From assembly GCA_946699065.1 (NCBI GenBank), contig CAMPDV010000206.1, positions 248,001 to 312,000 of the forward strand: 64,000 nt of DNA, given 5' to 3'. This DNA comes from Loxodes magnus (Eukaryota; Ciliophora; Karyorelictea; Loxodida; Loxodidae). The notes under the pieces are model-generated. The model made no database searches. It saw only the letters and a program-made list of their open reading frames with translations, and was not told the origin of the DNA. The translations under genes and the position numbers were made by a program. Positions 58,791-64,000 of this stretch are shown piece by piece; position 1 is the first letter of the stretch, and each line of letters starts with the position of its first letter.

Positions 58791-61700
58791 AAAGCTTCAA
58801 ATAATAAATGCTTATGCAAAATAAATAAAAATAAAGTTCTTATAATATAGTAAGCATAAGATAAATACTATTATTACTATTTTAGTTATTTGCTTCTGCT
58901 TATTAGTTGCTTATATACCAATCAAACTAATAACTAATAAATCTAATTCAAATTCCTTTTTTATCTACTATTGCTTTAAAATAAAGAAAGTTGTATAAAT
59001 TATTTTAATAATTAAGACAAACTAATAAAAATGCTTAATCTATAATACCTAAAAGTAAATCTCTAATGCTATATGCAATAAATAATTTAAGCTTTAATTC
59101 ATATTAAATTAAAAGCTTATTAATAAAGTCTACCATCATAATATATGAAAAGCTATATAAATATTTATCTAATAACTATTAATTTATTTAATAGTTATAT
59201 TAATAAACTAGATAGACTAATAAATTTTGGAATAAATAAAGATAATAAAAATCTATTAGTTTAGTATTTATCATTAGACTATGCAACACCTTTAAGATTA
59301 ATAGCTTTATATTTAGATATTTTAGTAGGTATTTTAAAAGAAACTTTTATTTATCTCAAGTTAATATGCTAATGATAGCATTTAATAGAAAAGTTATTTT
59401 ATCTAACTAATAGATTAAATACATCTATCAAACTATTTACATATGAATCATTACTTAATATGCTATTAAGACACCCTTTTATAGTTTATAAAAATAATTC
59501 GTACTTAGTACTTAAACAGGATAAAGTAGAATAATAAAACAGCTTGCTTTTTTATAATTTTCTAGCTGTTTTTAATAATTTGTAAGTTAATAGATTACTA
59601 AAAGAAATTATTCCTATAATTACAGAACTTAGACTAAGATCTGTGAATAAGTATAAATTTGAAAGGATATAACTTACATTTAGCCTTCTTAAAATAGAAA
59701 TAGTAATATGATAACTTTAAGATAATTAAAAGCTTTCATACATTTAGTTAATTAAATGTATAACTTACTCTTAATAATTAAGTTTTCTTTAGTTTATACT
59801 AAAAATGTTTTAAGTAACTATCTTTCTAGTAAGTAAACATTATAATTTTAATCTCATAATTTGTATATTTTTTAACTTATTAGTAACTTAATCCTTTTGA
59901 TGAAATTATCCTAAAAATTAATTATTTTCTAACTGTAGCTTTGTATTAAAATTAGCTAAATAGTAAATTTATACTTAATAATAAAATAACTAAAGCTATT
60001 AGTAAGTTACTATTAAAAAGCTTTAGATAAAGTAGTCTTTTAATTCTAAAATATCTAGTTCTTTAATAGATAGGACTGCACTATTTTATTATTGAATTCG
60101 TATGAAGAAAATAACTTTTTTTATTTTGACAAAAGAAGGAATTGAATCAATTAATTAAAGCTATTATTAAAATCCTTATCTAATTTAAGGAAAATCATTA
60201 AGTTTTAATCGCCTAAATCTTATAATTTAAGCTTCTACTATTATTCTCTTGAGTATAGCTCTATATCTGGAATTAATAGCTTTAATATATTTTTTAAATA
60301 AAAGTAATTAAATATTTTATTAATAGTTTAAATAGAAAAGTATGTAATATACTAATAGTTATATAATATTAATAGAAATAAAGTGAAGATCTAGCTTTAT
60401 TCAAAATAATCTTAAATATATTTAGTTATACATTAGTTTAGAAATTAAATTTAATTATTTCTTCTTCTATAGCTAAATAAAAGAATCAATAGCTTTTACA
60501 ATTTTCTTATTATTAGTTAATTAGATTATTTATTTAATTAGATAGCTATATGTCGTTATTATAGTAACTATGTATCTATTTATTAGTCTATTTTTAAACT
60601 TTAGAAACTCAAAAACTATTTTATATATTTTAATTTTTTAAATCTAACACTTTAAGTATAAAGTTCTTAGTTTTCGTTATTTATCTCATTTAATTTCAAC
60701 TTTTAGCAGAACTTAAATTACTAATTTAGTTCCTCTAATTTAATTTAAATAAGTCCTATAAAGCTAGCATCATTTAATCATATGTAGTTTTGATTTAAAT
60801 GTATCTAGATATCTTTATACATTTTCTAATTTTAGTATTTCAACTTATATCATTAAACTTATATTTCCTCATACTATTAAGCATAAAGCCATTAGATTCT
60901 CTAATACTCTTAGTTACTTATTGACTCTTCACTTTTTTCCAAACTAATAAAAATAACAAATACATCATAAAAATTAAATAAAGCATCATAAATTAATGCA
61001 TAGTAAAGGTATGAAGTATTTAATTTTAAGGAAGTTAGTAAGATGGTTAGATTAATACTAATACTAAGAATAGAAAAATTATAAGTGAATAAATAATTTA
61101 GTTTCTTTTATTATTTTAAATCATTTCAACTGATATATCAACATTTCACAATCTTATTCAAATATTAGTTGTATTCAAATCGAAAAATCTCTTTCTATCT
61201 GAGGAATCTTGATTAAATAAGTAAATTTTCTCCCTTAAAATGGTTAGCTTTATTTAAAAGAGAACAAAATAAAAAATCTTTAAAAGAAACAAATTTTAGA
61301 TCTAAATTTTAAAATTAGGTTCTATTTTGACTAATCTTGCTTATATCTCAGGTAACAAGAGCGTTATAGATAATATCGCTTATATGTATTGGAATTTATC
61401 TTTTAAGAATCTATATAATTTAGCTCCTAATAATTAGATTTATGATTATATATTTATCTTAGTATTTTCATTTTAGTCTATTTTCTTTCTATTTCTTTAT
61501 AGTTTAAATTAATTAAGTTACTATTAACTTTAGAGCTTCTAATACAATTGAAAGTTCTTAACTTATTTAAAATAAAGTTAGTGTAATATGAAAAGTAAAC
61601 TATTAACTAGCATAGTAATTAATAAAAGCTTATTGTAAACTTGAAGATAAATTAAGACTGAATAAAGAGTAAGCAGTAAGAATGTAAAATAGAAAGAGAT

Positions 61701-63184
61701 TGGTAGTAGAATACCAAATCAACTGATGACTAAATTTAAGTTTATTTCCTCTAAGCTAATTTACCTTTATAAGAGGATATAGTACGAAAGAACCTAATAA
61801 TAACTAAAGGATTGAAAGGTATGAAGCTTTCTAATAAAATAATAATGTTATCTAGATATAATTTAATAATAATCTAGATTTCTTCAATTAAAGGTAAATC
61901 TTAATATATAATACCCTTCTATAATATAAATTTAACTTTATTCCTTTCATTTTTTATTTTTTATACTTAACTAAAATAAAATATAAGGAAGTCAAAGATT
62001 AAGCAATTTAAATTACCTAGAGATATAATTAATAAAGTAGCTAAAAGGACTTAAAGCTTCTATAAAAGATTTGGCAATAACTATACAAATAGTTTAAATT
62101 TAGAACTTCAATTTGTTTATAATTATAAATTTCTTAATCTCCTAGAATAAAGAAAGTTAAGCATAAATTAGCGTATATTGTAAGCAGTAAAGGATGTGAA
62201 TAGAGAAATAGTCTATTAAAGTCTTATAAGCAAAATAATTTAAATGTAGGTATTTTAAATTTATTGTTATTAGTATCTTTCTTATTTATAAGTACTTTAC
62301 TTATTATATTTCATCTCTTTTAATTTATATTATATTTCTTTATTCATATTTACTTACCGATTTATTGGAAAGAAGCTTCTTCAACACAATTGATGCTAGA
62401 AATAAGTCCAATTATTTATAAAAAAAATTGGAAGTTTAGAATATAAAAATTATAAGTATATAGGAGTAAAATAAACAGCTTGCTTGTTGGAAATAAATGA
62501 GGAAGAATATATATCTAGACATAGTAAAAATATTAGAAAATGATTAAATAATTAATTAAAGGAAGCTTAAAGAACTACAATGCATGTTAAAATTAAAATG
62601 CTTATAATTAAATAAAATATTTACTATCTCACTATTTTGATTGAAAGTTAAAATAAATTATTTTAAATAGTTTAGATAAAATCTATAAATCAATTTTTAT
62701 TTAGCTTAGCTTTAATGACTCCTGTATTTAAGAAATTTCAAGATAATACAATCTGTCCTCTCTATTAAGATAATGATACTTGAGAGATAAATTTCTTAGA
62801 ATAAGATCTATTTATTTCATATCATTTAATTGAAAAAGTGATTAGCAAATATCTAAATTAAAATCACTATTAAAGGTAATCCCTTCATCTTTTGTTTGTT
62901 CTATTTATAAGAAAAACTGCAAATATAGCAAGATAGAATATTTTCCTGCTTAGTAAATGTTTATAATTTTTCTTTTATAAATGAGTAATAAAATAATAAA
63001 TTATGCTCTGATATAGATTATTATGAATTTGTATATAATCTTAAACAATCTAATTTATTGAATCCTTTTAATTTTACACTTTACAAGAAAAAATTGATTT
63101 TGCTATTTAAGAATAGTTCTAAATGCATTTATGTTTTATTAAAATAATACATTTATGAATAAATTAATATGCTAAAAGCTCAGG
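58791..63184. other. A+T-rich stretch
   Basis: About 4.4 kb, the longest stretch without any recognised feature. Short words such as AAGCTT and TTAGTA recur, but I see no array or long inverted repeat. Confidence 0.5.
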
Positions 63185-63455
63185 ATTTTTGGCTTTTTGA
63201 AATCAGCAAGTATAAATAAAATATCCTCAAAAGAAACTATGTTTGAGGATTGATTTTCTCTGCCTAATCTTTAGGCAGTGCCAAATCACCATAAATTCTG
63301 CAGTCCAATGAAGATATTACGAAAAATTAAACTCTAATCGTCCAAGCTTCATATTTGTGGAACAAAGGAATAGGCACGCCATTTCATTAAAATGTCCTAA
63401 GGGCGCAAATCACAAATAAATAATTAGGAGTTTGGCTGCTTGTATCATTCCTCTT
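63185..63455 (-). pseudogene. Unknown ORF fragment in G+C-elevated patch
   Basis: From ATG at about 63455 the minus strand encodes M-V-P-K-R-N-D-T-S-S-Q-T-P-N-Y-L and, after one TGA, K-Y-E-A-W-T-I-R-V and D-L-A-L-P-K-D. Codon composition is less A+T-biased than the flanks, suggesting a gene relic or exon. No family recognised. A short inverted repeat (TGCCTAA/TTAGGCA) lies at 63262-63279. Confidence 0.3.
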
Positions 63456-64000
63456 CGGTACCATATTTAATTAATCAAGATATAAGAATTTGAGTGTAGC
63501 TCTTCTAAAAATAAAAATAACCAGTCTTAATCATAAACTACTAAAAGAAGATATAGTAGCTATTCTCAAAACAGACTTTTAATAGCTTATTTCATGGAAA
63601 CTAAATAAAAACTTTGAACTTTATTATATACCACGGTAAGAGAATAACTAATAGAAAAAAAATTAGCAGCAAATTAGAAATGAAAGAGATAATCATGCGA
63701 CTATAATGTATAGAAAATAGATTTGATCGATTTTCCCTATATATTCAATCAATATTCTAATAAAACTAAATCAATTGAAACCCTATGGGTATTTAGAAGG
63801 ATTAAAGCCAAGTTTATTCTTATTACTAAGAACTATTATAAAATGCTGAATCTACAAGAGGAAAGGAAATTTGGTAAACTAGCGTTGATAACTTATCAAA
63901 AATAAATAATAGCAAATAAAAAACTCTGGATCAAACTAAGTTAAACACATTAATTGAGACTAATGATAAATCTGTATTAATTGATGTAGTTGCATAATCA
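63456..64000. other. A+T-rich end of window
   Basis: No recognised gene. A 60-codon standard-code frame at 63723-63905 has no domain. Confidence 0.4.

Noticed and set aside
61775-61800. AGTACGAAAGAACC, resembling the sarcin-ricin loop of large-subunit rRNA
   Set aside because: The surrounding sequence does not resemble rRNA and the loop is not exact; a chance match in A-rich DNA.
58791-63184. CRISPR array, tRNA cluster or rRNA in the long A+T-rich tract
   Set aside because: No regularly spaced repeats, no cloverleaf-like structures and no rRNA signatures were seen.

Overview
The window is about 80% A+T eukaryotic DNA with almost no long standard-code ORFs, and it looks like ciliate germline (micronuclear) DNA. 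Reading TAA and TAG as Gln opens protein-like frames. Two are clearly real by content: a complete secreted CAP/SCP-domain protein (182 aa, two copies) and a family of Gag-like proteins with CCHC zinc knuckles. Terminal repeats carrying tandem ~19-mers recall the Tlr elements reported from the Tetrahymena thermophila germline. An oligohymenophorean such as Tetrahymena is therefore my best guess, but a ciliate with a context-dependent UGA code is not excluded.

Layout. Positions 1-3260 are an inverted copy of 17220-20481 (third copy 36253-39507). Positions 3872-21940 and 21941-40981 are two head-to-tail copies (U1, U2) of one ~18-19 kb unit, differing by about 1-2% plus indels. Each unit holds, in order: Gag-like element B (minus strand); a ~7.6-8.4 kb element bounded by ~500-bp terminal inverted repeats and containing Gag-like ORF D, the CAP gene and an unknown ORF; decayed Gag-like copy F; a ~400-bp repeat R; Gag-like element H interrupted by Gag-like element A; a ~1.9 kb A+T-rich segment; and Gag-like element C. 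From 40982 the window becomes mosaic: an old Gag fragment, R3, D3, element E3, a 200-codon ORF with a ciliate-type domain, element G (51.2-52.2 kb), a broken CDPK-like kinase (55.4-57.3 kb, minus) and long A+T-rich tracts without recognisable genes.

How it fits together. B, E2, E3, A and G are compact: they begin 2-30 bp before the initiator site, encode one protein (basic/Gln-rich N-terminus, coiled coil, knuckle, C-terminal Y-C/T-x-x-G-x-I-Y-K block), end in an (ATT)n-type tail and lie in 11-20 bp target-site duplications. No reverse transcriptase was seen, so they resemble ORF1-only non-LTR retroelements mobilised in trans. UGA repeatedly occupies positions where a related copy has UGG (Trp), and the best-preserved ORF (D) keeps two in-frame UGAs in three copies. 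Either UGA is sense in these elements or UGG-to-UGA decay is unusually common. The CAP gene, by contrast, uses only UGG for Trp and ends in UGA UGA.
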